In this document: positions 1-10,890 of the stretch, piece by piece
Position numbering within the stretch: the stretch's first letter is position 1
How the letters are laid out: each line of letters starts with the position of its first letter
Assembly: GCA_903925275.1 (NCBI GenBank)
Contig: CAIYES010000131.1
Span: 1 to 32,754, forward strand
DNA: 32,754 bases
Direction: 5' to 3'
From: an uncultured Bacteroidales bacterium
GTDB lineage: Bacteria > Bacteroidota > Bacteroidia > Bacteroidales > FEN-979
Notes under the pieces: model-generated
Databases searched by the model: none
Seen by the model: only the letters and a program-made list of their open reading frames with translations
What the model was told of the DNA's origin: nothing
Program-made: the position numbers and the translations under genes

Positions 1-108
1 ATGCCTTCAGCGCATTTTGAGCTTACGGTTGCTGTGAGAAAGGAAAAAGCTGATGTTCTTTCAACCTTCCGGTATATTGAAGAAGTTCTAGGATCAAGTA
101 GCATATAG
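1..108 (+). CDS. map: Methionine aminopeptidase type I, C-terminal fragment (cut by window start)
   Basis: In-frame peptide ...[31 protein letters not shown] resembles the MetAP C-terminus; position directly before infA is the usual one. Confidence 0.7.
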   Translation: MPSAHFELTVAVRKEKADVLSTFRYIEEVLGSSSI

Positions 109-109
109 T

Positions 110-328
110 ATGGCAAAGCAATCGTCAATTCAACAGGATGGCACGGTCATCGAATCCCTCGGGAACGCAATGTTCAGGGTGGAATTAGAGAACGGGCATG
201 TGATAACCGCCCATATTTCGGGTAAAATGAGGATGCATTATATAAAAATTCTTCCCGGAGACCGCGTCAGAATCGAGATGTCACCGTATGATTTAACAAA
301 AGGAAGAATTACGTTCAGATATCAATAG
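110..328 (+). CDS. infA: Translation initiation factor IF-1
   Basis: 72 aa, [72 protein letters not shown]. Confidence 0.98.
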   Translation: MAKQSSIQQDGTVIESLGNAMFRVELENGHVITAHISGKMRMHYIKILPGDRVRIEMSPYDLTKGRITFRYQ

Positions 329-346
329 TATTAAAGCAAACGTAAA

Positions 347-463
347 ATGAAAGTCAGAGCATCAATTAAGAAGAGATCGGCAGATTGCAAAATCGTCCGC
401 AGAAATGGCAAACTGTATGTCATTAACAAAAAGAACCCTAAGTTCAAACAAAGACAAGGTTAA
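347..463 (+). CDS. rpmJ: 50S ribosomal protein L36
   Basis: 38-aa [41 protein letters not shown], below the ORF-track length cutoff; lies between infA and rpsM. Confidence 0.97.
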   Translation: MKVRASIKKRSADCKIVRRNGKLYVINKKNPKFKQRQG

Positions 464-491
464 GATATTACAAACATAAAATTGGATTGTT

Positions 492-872
492 ATGGCCAGA
501 ATTGCAGGTATTGACTTACCTAAACATAAAAGAGGTGAAATTGGGCTGACCTATATCTTCGGTATTGGTAGAAGTACTGCTCAAAGGATCCTTGATGTGG
601 CAGGTGTTGACAGGAATAAGAAAGTCCAGGACTGGAATGATGAAGAACAGAATAAAATCCGTACGGTCATCAACGATAATTTTAAAATCGAAGGTGCTCT
701 TCGTTCCGAAGTCCAGATGAATATCAAGCGCCTGATGGATATCGGTTGCTACCGGGGAATCCGTCATCGTTTAGGCTTGCCTGTTCGTGGACAAAGTACG
801 AAGAACAACGCACGTACACGTAAAGGCAGGAAAAAAACCGTTGCCAACAAGAAAAAGGCAACCAAAGGTTAA
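492..872 (+). CDS. rpsM: 30S ribosomal protein S13
   Basis: [31 protein letters not shown]... with [15 protein letters not shown]-terminus. Confidence 0.98.
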   Translation: MARIAGIDLPKHKRGEIGLTYIFGIGRSTAQRILDVAGVDRNKKVQDWNDEEQNKIRTVINDNFKIEGALRSEVQMNIKRLMDIGCYRGIRHRLGLPVRGQSTKNNARTRKGRKKTVANKKKATKG

Positions 873-899
873 TCGTTAATGCACGAAGTAAATTAGAAC

Positions 900-1289
900 A
901 TGGCAAAGACTGAAAAAAGTTCAAAAAAAAGGGTTGTTAAGGTTGATACAATAGGGAAAGCCTATGTCAATGCTTCTTTCAACAATCTCATCATTACGCT
1001 GACAAACAATGGCGGGCAGGTTATAAGCTGGTCGTCGGCAGGTAAGATGGGTTTCAAGGGATCAAAGAAGAATACGCCTTATGCAGCCCAGATGGCCGCA
1101 CAGGATGCCTCCAAGGTTGCATACGACCAGGGACTCCGAAAGGTCAAGGTTTACATCAAAGGACCCGGAGCAGGTCGCGAATCTGCAATACGCACCCTGC
1201 ACACTGCCGGGATTGAAGTAATGGAGATTGTTGATATCACTCCGCTGCCTCATAATGGATGTCGTCCTCCTAAAAGAAGAAGAGTTTAA
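900..1289 (+). CDS. rpsK: 30S ribosomal protein S11
   Basis: [43 protein letters not shown]...[11 protein letters not shown]. Confidence 0.98.
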   Translation: MAKTEKSSKKRVVKVDTIGKAYVNASFNNLIITLTNNGGQVISWSSAGKMGFKGSKKNTPYAAQMAAQDASKVAYDQGLRKVKVYIKGPGAGRESAIRTLHTAGIEVMEIVDITPLPHNGCRPPKRRRV

Positions 1290-1310
1290 CATTAATTTAT
1301 CTCAATTACC

Positions 1311-1916
1311 ATGGCAAGATACATTGGCCCAAAGTCCAGAATTGCAAGAAGGTTCAGAGATCCTATTTTTGGTCCTGATAAAAGTTATGAAAAAAAGAAT
1401 TATCCTCCGGGAATGCATGGTCAGACCAAGCGCAGAGCGAAAGTTTCTGAGTACGGTACACAGCTCATGGAGAAACAAAAAGCCAAATATACCTATGGTA
1501 TTCTTGAGCGTCAATTCAAAAATATCTTCCTGAAAGCTTCCCGCAAGGGTGGTGTAACCGGCGAGGTTTTATTGCAATTGATTGAATCACGCCTCGATAA
1601 TGTGGTTTACCGGCTTGGTATTTCTCCTACACGTGATGGTGCCCGCCAATTGATCGGACACCGCCATGTAATGGTAAATGGAAAAGTGATGAATATTCCC
1701 TCTTATGAACTTCGCCCTGGCGATATCGTTGCTGTTCGCGAACGTTCCAAATCACTCGAAGTAATCACCAATTCGTTGTCTGGCCGTGGTAACCAATATC
1801 CCTGGCTTGAATGGGACGGCGGTATGTTGGCCGGGAAATTTATGAGCTATCCTGAACGGGATCAGATTCCCGAAAATATCAAGGAACAACTCATCGTCGA
1901 ATTGTATTCGAAATAG
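1311..1916 (+). CDS. rpsD: 30S ribosomal protein S4
   Basis: [21 protein letters not shown]... with S4 domain [33 protein letters not shown]. Confidence 0.98.
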   Translation: MARYIGPKSRIARRFRDPIFGPDKSYEKKNYPPGMHGQTKRRAKVSEYGTQLMEKQKAKYTYGILERQFKNIFLKASRKGGVTGEVLLQLIESRLDNVVYRLGISPTRDGARQLIGHRHVMVNGKVMNIPSYELRPGDIVAVRERSKSLEVITNSLSGRGNQYPWLEWDGGMLAGKFMSYPERDQIPENIKEQLIVELYSK

Positions 1917-1924
1917 AATTTTCA

Positions 1925-1967
1925 TTGTATATGATGAGACGGGGCATGCCCCGTCTCTACGATACAA
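1925..1967. repeat. Long imperfect palindrome with a perfect 22-bp core between rpsD and rpoA
   Basis: TTGTAT-atgat-GAGACGGGGCATGCCCCGTCTC-tacg-ATACAA; core 1936-1957 is a perfect inverted repeat, outer arms 1925-1930 and 1962-1967. Confidence 0.9.
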
Positions 1968-1998
1968 CACAATAAAAACAACAAATAAAAACCAATAT

Positions 1999-2991
1999 AT
2001 GGCAATATTACCGTTCCAGAAACCTGATAAGGTAATCATGGTGGAAGCCGATGATTGTCGCGGGGTATTTGAATTTCGCCCGCTTGAGCCAGGTTTTGGT
2101 GTGACCATTGGAAACTCACTCAGAAGGATTCTCCTTTCTTCGTTGGAAGGCTTTGCCATCACTTCGGTGAAAATTGAAGGGGTCGAGCAGGAATTTTCCA
2201 CCATCAAAGGAGTTATTGAGGACGTTACCGAGATCATCCTGAACCTGAAGCAAATACGCTTCAAACGTTTGATCGATACGGAAAACTCTGAAAAAGTTAC
2301 TGTCGTCATCGCGCAACAGAAAGATTTTAAAGGAGGAGATATCAATAAATTCCTATCTGTATTTCAGGTATTGAATCCGGAAATCGTGATATGCCATATG
2401 GAATCCAATGTTAAACTGTCGTTTGAACTTTCAGTTGATAAAGGCCGTGGATATATACCTGCTGAGGAAAATAAAACATTGAGTTCTTCCCTGGGCAGAA
2501 TAGCCATTGATTCGGTGCATACCCCGATTAAGAATGTGACGTTTAATGTCGAAAATTTTCGCGTTGAACAAAAGACTGACTATGAGAAGCTTGTCATTGA
2601 GGTTACGACAGACGGTTCAATCCAGCCAAAAAATGCATTGAAAGAAGCTGCAAAGATTCTTATCCATCATTTTATGTTATTCTCTGATGAGAAAATTACA
2701 CTGGATTCGGTAGAAAAGGCGGTCGCAGAAGAATTTGATGAAACATCTTTGCATATCCGCCAGTTGCTGAAAACAAAATTGGTTGACATGGACTTATCTG
2801 TTCGTGCACTCAATTGTTTGAAAGCTGCTGATGTCGAATATCTTGGTGACCTTGTGGCCTTCAATAAGAATGATTTGCTGAAGTTCCGCAATTTTGGGAA
2901 AAAATCACTTACCGAACTTGAAGAACTTGTTAAATCAAAAGGTCTTGAATTTGGTATGAATACGACGAAATATAAATTAGATAAGGATTAA
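1999..2991 (+). CDS. rpoA: DNA-directed RNA polymerase subunit alpha
   Basis: [53 protein letters not shown]...; alpha-[21 protein letters not shown]...[14 protein letters not shown]. Confidence 0.98.
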   Translation: MAILPFQKPDKVIMVEADDCRGVFEFRPLEPGFGVTIGNSLRRILLSSLEGFAITSVKIEGVEQEFSTIKGVIEDVTEIILNLKQIRFKRLIDTENSEKVTVVIAQQKDFKGGDINKFLSVFQVLNPEIVICHMESNVKLSFELSVDKGRGYIPAEENKTLSSSLGRIAIDSVHTPIKNVTFNVENFRVEQKTDYEKLVIEVTTDGSIQPKNALKEAAKILIHHFMLFSDEKITLDSVEKAVAEEFDETSLHIRQLLKTKLVDMDLSVRALNCLKAADVEYLGDLVAFNKNDLLKFRNFGKKSLTELEELVKSKGLEFGMNTTKYKLDKD

Positions 2992-2996
2992 TTGCA

Positions 2997-3575
2997 ATGA
3001 GACACCAGAAGAAATTTAACCATTTAGGAAGAAAAAGTGCACACCGAAAGGCAATGTTGTCCAACATGGCGGCCTCTCTGATCATTCATAAAAGGATCCA
3101 TACGACTGTTGCCAAAGCAAAAGCGCTTCGGGTATATGTGGAACCGCTGATCACAAAGTCGAAAGAGGACACAACGCACTCACGCCGTACTGTTTTCAGC
3201 TATCTCCAGAGCAAAGAGGCCGTGACCGAACTTTTTCGCGAAATCTCTAAAAAGATCATGGATCGTCCGGGTGGATATACCCGTATTCTTAAAACAGGTA
3301 ACCGTTTTGGGGATAATGCCGAAATGTGCCTGATCGAACTGGTTGATTATAATGAAGCCATGTTGTCGCCTAAGGATGATGGCAAGACAAAATCAACACG
3401 CCGCAAAAGAGCAGGAGCCAAGAAAACAACAGGTGACGAGGTTGATGCCAAGACTGCAGTGAAACATGAAGCCGACGCCAAACAGAAAAAAACTGCAAAA
3501 AAGGTTGAGGAACCTGCAAAGGAAACTGCTCCGGTAGTTAATCCGGAAGCCTCAGACGAAAAAACAGAAGTATAA
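2997..3575 (+). CDS. rplQ: 50S ribosomal protein L17 with Lys/Ala-rich C-terminal extension
   Basis: [45 protein letters not shown]; charged tail after about residue 130. Confidence 0.97.
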   Translation: MRHQKKFNHLGRKSAHRKAMLSNMAASLIIHKRIHTTVAKAKALRVYVEPLITKSKEDTTHSRRTVFSYLQSKEAVTELFREISKKIMDRPGGYTRILKTGNRFGDNAEMCLIELVDYNEAMLSPKDDGKTKSTRRKRAGAKKTTGDEVDAKTAVKHEADAKQKKTAKKVEEPAKETAPVVNPEASDEKTEV

Positions 3576-3616
3576 TCGCCTGAAACAGATGTATGAGCTC
3601 ATAGTGGGCAGAAAAA

Positions 3617-4972
<1,356 letters not shown>

Positions 4973-4975
4973 AAA

Positions 4976-5731
4976 TTAACCAACATTAAAATTCTCTAAA
5001 ACATGTACCAGTAGTCCGGTAACATGTTTAACATTCTCATTGAACACCCTCAGCAAATCATCCCAGGTAACCGGTTCTTCATCGTGTTTCCAGGAATCAT
5101 AATCCGTTGAAAGTGCAATGGCGGCATAAGGTATTCCTGCCTCCATTGCCAGGCATGCTTCCGGTGCAATGCTCATGTTGATCACATCGGCACCAAGGAG
5201 TCTGAACATTTTTGATTCGGCACGGGTTGAAAAACGGGGGCCTTCAATGGTCACGATTGTTCCCTTTGGATGATATGAAATACCAGTTTTTTCACAGCCG
5301 TTGATGAGAAGGAGCCGCAAAGCTTCAGAAAACGGATCTGCCATGGGTGTATGCGCTATTTGACCATGTTCAAATTTTTCATAAAAGGTATTGATCCTGA
5401 AGCGCGTAAAATCAATGAATTGGTCGGCGATTACCACGTCGCCCCGCCCAATCTCTTCCCTCAGGCTTCCGCAGGCCGTTGTTGCCAGGATGTACCGGCA
5501 ACCCAACTGCTTTAGTGCCGTAATATTCGCGCGGTTGTTAACCTGGGTTGGAGGGATTGCATGATCGCGGCCATGACGTGAGAGAATAAATACTTCGCAT
5601 TCACCGATGGTACCAGTGAAAAATGTTGAACTTGGCGCACCATATAAAGTTGTGGCCTCAACCTCAGTTACATTCTTGAAAATGTTAAGTTTCTCGAGAC
5701 CGGAACCACCGATCAGACCTATTTTAATCAT
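4976..5731 (-). CDS. S-methyl-5'-thioadenosine phosphorylase / purine nucleoside phosphorylase family
   Basis: MIKIGLIGGSGLEK..., SRHGRDHAIPPTQVNNRANI, ATTACGSLREEIGRGDVVIADQFIDFT, YDSWKHDEEPVTWDDLLRVF; MTAP/PNP-family motifs. Confidence 0.88.
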   Translation of the reverse strand: MIKIGLIGGSGLEKLNIFKNVTEVEATTLYGAPSSTFFTGTIGECEVFILSRHGRDHAIPPTQVNNRANITALKQLGCRYILATTACGSLREEIGRGDVVIADQFIDFTRFRINTFYEKFEHGQIAHTPMADPFSEALRLLLINGCEKTGISYHPKGTIVTIEGPRFSTRAESKMFRLLGADVINMSIAPEACLAMEAGIPYAAIALSTDYDSWKHDEEPVTWDDLLRVFNENVKHVTGLLVHVLENFNVG

Positions 5732-5863
5732 ATTGGATTTTTTTTGCGAATATAAAGGAAGACAGATGATTTTACATTATCAACCTGTGAATTTTTTAAA
5801 GATACAGTTTCCGACCTAAATCATTTCTCAAAACAATCTCTTTAATCCCGGGAACAGTCAACT

Positions 5864-5887
5864 CCCCTTCTCCCAGGGGAGAAGGGG
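5864..5887. repeat. GC-rich hairpin, REP-like intergenic repeat candidate
   Basis: CCCCTTCTCC-CAGG-GGAGAAGGGG followed by TCAGGGGGATGAGG in an otherwise AT-rich spacer. Confidence 0.65.
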
Positions 5888-6032
5888 TCAGGGGGATGAG
5901 GCATATTAGAGACCGAACGAGCAGGACAAACCTGGGCTGTTAATTATTGCTTGAATATGAGCACCTAAAGCAATATTATCAGTTTGTTGCAGAAAAATAT
6001 ACATGATGCTGCCTGCATATGAATGAAAAGCG

Positions 6033-6040
6033 TAATTTTG
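6033..6040 (+). promoter_or_regulatory. Candidate Bacteroidota -7 element (TAnnTTTG)
   Basis: TAATTTTG, 20 bp upstream of the in-frame ATG at 6061. Confidence 0.4.
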
Positions 6041-6060
6041 CGCCATCTAAGAAAATATAC

Positions 6061-8118
6061 ATGCATATTCAATATATTGGTGAACATCTCTTTCCCGGAG
6101 AGATGGGTAAGTTTTTTCTGTGGCTTGGATTTGGAACCGCAATTTTAGCGACTATCTTTTACTTTTTTTCCTTTTACCTGAAGGATCATAAAAAAATATG
6201 GAAAATAAGTGCCCGCGGTTTATACATCGTTCATGCACTTTCAATGGTTACTGTGGCGGTTGTGCTCTATTTCCTCATTTTTAAGCATTACTTTGAATAT
6301 GCCTATGTTTGGCAATATTCATCTCTGGAATTGCCCATGAAATATATTATTTCCTGTTTCTGGGCAGGGCAGGAGGGAAGTTTTCTTGTTTGGGCATTGT
6401 GGCAATCACTCATCGGCCTGGTATTGCTGCGGCTTGCACGAAACTGGGAAACACCGGTCATGATCGTTTTTTCATTGTCGCAGGTGTTTGTTACTTCCAT
6501 GCTGCTTGGTGTTACGTTCCTGGGAACCAAAATCGGCGCAAGTCCCTTTACCCTGCTTAGACATACGGTTGATAATGTTCAGGGTACAATTTTCGCCATG
6601 CCAAACTACCTCACCATGATCACCGATGGCAACGGACTGAACCCGCTTCTGGAAAATATCTGGATGACCATTCATCCGCCTATTTTATTCCTGGGATATG
6701 CTCTTTCACTCGTTCCATTCAGTTATGCAATCGCCTCATTTTTAAAAAAGGATTACCATACCTGGATTGGTCGTGCCATGCCATGGACATTGTTGGCGCT
6801 GTTGATGTTGGGTGCCGGGATTCTTCTCGGAGGAGCATGGGCCTATGTTTCGCTGACATTCGGCGGTTTCTGGTCATGGGATCCGGTTGAAAATTCTTCT
6901 CTGGTACCCTGGATGACCCTGATCGCAGCATTACACTTCATGCTGATTTCGAGAAGGCAGAATTTTGCCTTGTTTGCTGCCTATTTGTTAATAACCCTGT
7001 CGTATGTATTGGTTCTTTATGCCAGCTTTTTAACCCGCAGCGGTGTTTTGGCCGATACTTCGGCGCACTCTTTTGGTGACAATGGCATGACCCTGCAACT
7101 ACTTGTTTACCTGCTTGTGTTTTTTGTTATCATGGTAGTTATGATCGTGGTCAATTTCCGGAAATTCCACATCGCTAAGGAGGATATCCTGCTTTCACGT
7201 GAATTCTGGATGTTTATCGGATCCATCATCATGGTGCTTGCAGCTTTTCAAATCGTTTTCACGACATCAATACCGGTTTTCAACAGTTTGTTTCATACCG
7301 ATATTGCACCCCCGGTCGACAGGGTGGGCTTTTACAACCGGTGGCAAATGCCGTATGCATTATTGATTGCCGGTTTTATTGCCTTCAGCCAGTTTCTGAA
7401 TTATGATGCAAACGAACCCGGAAAATTCCTGAAGAAATTGGGCATTCCGTTTCTGGCAGCCCTGGTCATCTGCATTCCCATTGTTGCGTATGGCATCGTA
7501 ACCAAGTTGAATTTCATCATGTTGATCGTTTTTACCCTGTTTGCGCTGCTTTCATCAATTTACAACATGGTGTTCCAAACTGCCAAGCCGAGGAACATTG
7601 GAGCCATTATAACCCACATCGGTTTTGTGATTTTTGTACTTGGCACAGTCCTTACCTTTTCAAACTCCAGGGTGATTTCGAAAAATACTTCAACAATGGA
7701 CTTGGGTGACTTCCAGGCCAATGCTGAAAACCTTGTCCTGACGCGGAATGATACCCTTTATATGAATGGTTTCTATGTTACTTATGTCAGCAATAAGGTT
7801 GAGGGGAATACCACAGTTTATATGGTTGATTTCCTTAGCAGGGAAGGCGGTAAATTTAAGCGGGAATTCACGTTAAATCCTTCGGTAAACGTACATCCCC
7901 GCATGGGAGCCGTGTATAATCCCGACACCCGGCATTTAATTAACCGTGACTATTATACCTATATTGCAACGGTATCGAAGGAGCCTGATTATATTGTGAT
8001 CAAAGCTATCATGAACCCCTATATCAATGTTTTATGGCTTGGTTCAATTGTTTTAATTGTCGGATTTGCAATTGCCTTTTTCAGAAGGGCACGCCACCGT
8101 TGGCGCAGTAACTCCTGA
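6061..8118 (+). CDS. Cytochrome c assembly protein, CcmF/CcsA-type (haem lyase family)
   Basis: Multi-pass protein with WGGAWAYVSLTFGGFWSWDPVENSSLVPWMTL (WWD-type domain). Track ORF starts at 6019; 6061 (MHIQYIGEHLFPGEMGKFF) preferred because a promoter-like motif lies at 6033-6040. Confidence 0.88.
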   Translation: MHIQYIGEHLFPGEMGKFFLWLGFGTAILATIFYFFSFYLKDHKKIWKISARGLYIVHALSMVTVAVVLYFLIFKHYFEYAYVWQYSSLELPMKYIISCFWAGQEGSFLVWALWQSLIGLVLLRLARNWETPVMIVFSLSQVFVTSMLLGVTFLGTKIGASPFTLLRHTVDNVQGTIFAMPNYLTMITDGNGLNPLLENIWMTIHPPILFLGYALSLVPFSYAIASFLKKDYHTWIGRAMPWTLLALLMLGAGILLGGAWAYVSLTFGGFWSWDPVENSSLVPWMTLIAALHFMLISRRQNFALFAAYLLITLSYVLVLYASFLTRSGVLADTSAHSFGDNGMTLQLLVYLLVFFVIMVVMIVVNFRKFHIAKEDILLSREFWMFIGSIIMVLAAFQIVFTTSIPVFNSLFHTDIAPPVDRVGFYNRWQMPYALLIAGFIAFSQFLNYDANEPGKFLKKLGIPFLAALVICIPIVAYGIVTKLNFIMLIVFTLFALLSSIYNMVFQTAKPRNIGAIITHIGFVIFVLGTVLTFSNSRVISKNTSTMDLGDFQANAENLVLTRNDTLYMNGFYVTYVSNKVEGNTTVYMVDFLSREGGKFKREFTLNPSVNVHPRMGAVYNPDTRHLINRDYYTYIATVSKEPDYIVIKAIMNPYINVLWLGSIVLIVGFAIAFFRRARHRWRSNS

Positions 8119-8130
8119 GTTTCACACAGG

Positions 8131-8826
8131 TCATTTTTCTTTGGCTTTGTTTTCAAGCATTGGTACAAACCTGAAAGCACCGTACTCCTTTTTCTCAAGA
8201 GTATTATCGGAATTTTTTGTGACAGTAGTCATTATTTGAACGTCATTTGCCCCGACCGGGATCACAAGGATTCCGCCCGGCTTCAGTTGCTCCAGCAATG
8301 CATCCGGAATAAATGGTGCTGCTGCCGTCACAATCACCTTATCAAATGGAGCATAAGCAGCCAGTCCCTTGTAACCATCTCCGAAAAATGTTTTAATTGT
8401 ATGATATCCAATCACCGGAAGGAACTTACTGGTTTTATCAAAGAGCGATTTCTGGCGTTCGATGGTGAATACCTTTGCGCCCAGTTCAGCCAGGATGCAT
8501 GCCTGGTATCCTGAACCGGTACCGATTTCCAGTACTTTATCGTTTTTTTTAATATGAAGCAATTCACTCTGAAAAGCTACTGTAAAAGGTTGTGAAATGG
8601 TTTGACCTGCACCAATCGAAAAAGGTTTATCCTCGTAAGCATATTCCAGAAATGAGGAGTCAAAGAAAAAATGCCGGGGAACCTTTTCAATTGCAGCCAA
8701 AACCTGCTGATCCGTAATTCCTTTTTGGCTTATAGTCTGAACTAATAATTTCCGGAGTCCCTGGTGTCGATAGGAGTCGGCCGGGATTGAGTTGGTCATG
8801 AGATTTGGATATGTTAAATTTTTCAC
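8131..8826 (-). CDS. pcm: Protein-L-isoaspartate O-methyltransferase
   Basis: PRHFFFDSSFLEYAYEDKPFSIGAGQTISQPFTVAFQSELLHIKKNDKVLEIGTGSGYQACILAELG. Confidence 0.95.
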   Translation of the reverse strand: MKNLTYPNLMTNSIPADSYRHQGLRKLLVQTISQKGITDQQVLAAIEKVPRHFFFDSSFLEYAYEDKPFSIGAGQTISQPFTVAFQSELLHIKKNDKVLEIGTGSGYQACILAELGAKVFTIERQKSLFDKTSKFLPVIGYHTIKTFFGDGYKGLAAYAPFDKVIVTAAAPFIPDALLEQLKPGGILVIPVGANDVQIMTTVTKNSDNTLEKKEYGAFRFVPMLENKAKEK

Positions 8827-8857
8827 GAAAATACTAAATCCAGTCAGGGTAAAAACC

Positions 8858-8865
8858 TACCTTTG
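8858..8865 (+). promoter_or_regulatory. Candidate Bacteroidota -7 element (TAnnTTTG)
   Basis: TACCTTTG upstream of ATG 8881; overlaps the TTG used as start in the ORF track. Confidence 0.5.
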
Positions 8866-8880
8866 CAAAAAAATATTCAA

Positions 8881-9867
8881 ATGCTGAAAATCGGAGTACT
8901 TGGCGCTGGCCATCTTGGAAAAATCCACTTGAAATGCATCAAGGAAATTCCTGGATTTGATTTGATTGGATTTTATGATCCGGATACAGCAAACGCGATA
9001 AAGACTGAAAAGGAATTCGGGGTAAAAAACTGGGAGGCTCTGGATGAGTTAATTGATGCTGTTGATGTAGTGGATATTGTTACGCCAACAATCTCTCATT
9101 TTGATTGTGCGGCTATGTCGCTTAAAAAATGTCGTCATGTTTTTATTGAAAAGCCAATTGTTACCACACTGGAGGAGGCCCGAGAATTAATCAAGATTGC
9201 CGGGGAAGCCAATGTTAAGGTTCAGGTTGGTCATGTGGAGCGTTTTAATCCGGCGTTTCTGGCCGCTGAATCAAGTTTTGACCGTCCGATGTTTATTGAG
9301 AGTCACCGGCTTGCACAATTTAATCCCAGAGGCACCGATGTGCCGGTTATCCTTGACCTTATGATCCATGATATCGACATTGTGTTAAGTGTCGTTAAAA
9401 GTAATATCAGGAAAATAAGTGCAAGCGGTGTTGCCGTGGTTAGCGATACTCCTGATATAGCAAATGCAAGGATTGAATTCGACAACGGTTGTGTTGCAAA
9501 CCTGACCGCCAGCAGGATTTCGTTAAAAAACATGCGCAAATCACGTTTTTTTCAACGGGATGCGTACATTTCAATAGATTTTTTGAAGAAAGAACTCGAA
9601 GTTGTTAAAATCAGTGATGTTGAAAAAGATACAACCCCCACCGGATTTGTATTGGAACTCGGGCATGGACGGGGAACAAAACAGATCAGTTTCGACAAAC
9701 CTGAAATCAAACCATTAAATGCAATCAAAGCGGAACTTGAAAGTTTCTATTCTGCTATAATTAATAACACTGTTCCCCCGGTTACCATCAACGATGGCTA
9801 CAGCGCATTGGAAGTGGCTCATAAAATAATTGAGAAAATTAACCAGACTGCTTCCATAATCAATTGA
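8881..9867 (+). CDS. Gfo/Idh/MocA family oxidoreductase
   Basis: MLKIGVLGAGHLGKIHLKCIKEIPGFDLIGFYDPD (Rossmann), HVFIEKPIVTTLEEA, QVGHVERFNPAF. Start at 8881 preferred over TTG 8863. Confidence 0.93.
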   Translation: MLKIGVLGAGHLGKIHLKCIKEIPGFDLIGFYDPDTANAIKTEKEFGVKNWEALDELIDAVDVVDIVTPTISHFDCAAMSLKKCRHVFIEKPIVTTLEEARELIKIAGEANVKVQVGHVERFNPAFLAAESSFDRPMFIESHRLAQFNPRGTDVPVILDLMIHDIDIVLSVVKSNIRKISASGVAVVSDTPDIANARIEFDNGCVANLTASRISLKNMRKSRFFQRDAYISIDFLKKELEVVKISDVEKDTTPTGFVLELGHGRGTKQISFDKPEIKPLNAIKAELESFYSAIINNTVPPVTINDGYSALEVAHKIIEKINQTASIIN

Positions 9868-9951
9868 ATTATTGTTTGTTTTTTGTTAATTACTTTTGTT
9901 TAAAAATAAACAATATCGGTATAAATCAACCGTTAGCCATAACAGGAAATA

Positions 9952-10860
9952 GTGAATTCAACTTTTATTCCATTTATGATTTACCGGAATTTCTTTCGCT
10001 ACTTTGTTTTTTTGTTTTTCCTGATCATCATAGTGTCATCCTGCGAAAAATTTTCCGGTGATCAAACCGTTCCTGCCTATCTCAGCATCGATTCTATTTA
10101 TCTCACTACCAATTATTATTCACAGGGAACTACCTCCCAGCGAATTACAGATGCCTGGGTAACGGTAGACAATGTTTTCATTGGCGCTTTTGAACTTCCT
10201 GCAAAGTTTCCTGTACTGAAAACCGGGAATCAAAAAGTGAAAATCTGGCCCGGCATCAAAAAAAATGGAATTTCTGCTACAAGAATCAGCTATGAATATT
10301 ATAACCCGATTGAAACAGAGTTGAAATTCACCGCCGACAGTACCACCAGAATCGGTACTGTGAAAACGACTTACCTGGGGACAACCTTGTTTTCATGGAA
10401 GGAAGATTTTGAAAATGTCGGACTCACACTCGACACCACCAGCAGAAGTACAGCATATATCCAATATACTCCTGTTGGTTCGTCACTTACCTTTGAAGGC
10501 AATCATTCAGGAATGGTTGTATTGGATTCGTTACACGATTTTTTTGAATGTCAAACACATGCAGAATATGTTATACCGGCTTCATCTGTTTTTCTTGAAA
10601 TGAACTTTAATACAACAAACAGCCTGAATGTTGGTGTGTTTACGTATGGCAGTACATTACTTTATCAAACGCCTGTAATAACACTAAATCCGACAAACGG
10701 TGCATGGAAAAAGATTTATATTGATTTGACAACCACCCTGAACGCTTATTCCGGAATGTTGACCTACAGGGTTTATATGGGAGTATTCAAAGACAAAGGG
10801 ATGAAGCAATCGACGATCCTTTTTGATAATTTTAAATTGGTAACACACCAACTGAAGTAA
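9952..10860 (+). CDS. Hypothetical lipoprotein
   Basis: N-terminal hydrophobic segment with lipobox-like IIIVSSC; alternative start at 9976 (MIYRNFF). Confidence 0.75.
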   Translation: MNSTFIPFMIYRNFFRYFVFLFFLIIIVSSCEKFSGDQTVPAYLSIDSIYLTTNYYSQGTTSQRITDAWVTVDNVFIGAFELPAKFPVLKTGNQKVKIWPGIKKNGISATRISYEYYNPIETELKFTADSTTRIGTVKTTYLGTTLFSWKEDFENVGLTLDTTSRSTAYIQYTPVGSSLTFEGNHSGMVVLDSLHDFFECQTHAEYVIPASSVFLEMNFNTTNSLNVGVFTYGSTLLYQTPVITLNPTNGAWKKIYIDLTTTLNAYSGMLTYRVYMGVFKDKGMKQSTILFDNFKLVTHQLK

Positions 10861-10890
10861 CACATCGAATGAAAACAGATAACTGAATTT

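Noticed and set aside
1752-2345. 197-aa minus-strand ORF across rpsD/rpoA
   Set aside because: Antisense to two conserved genes and the palindrome; no domain signal.
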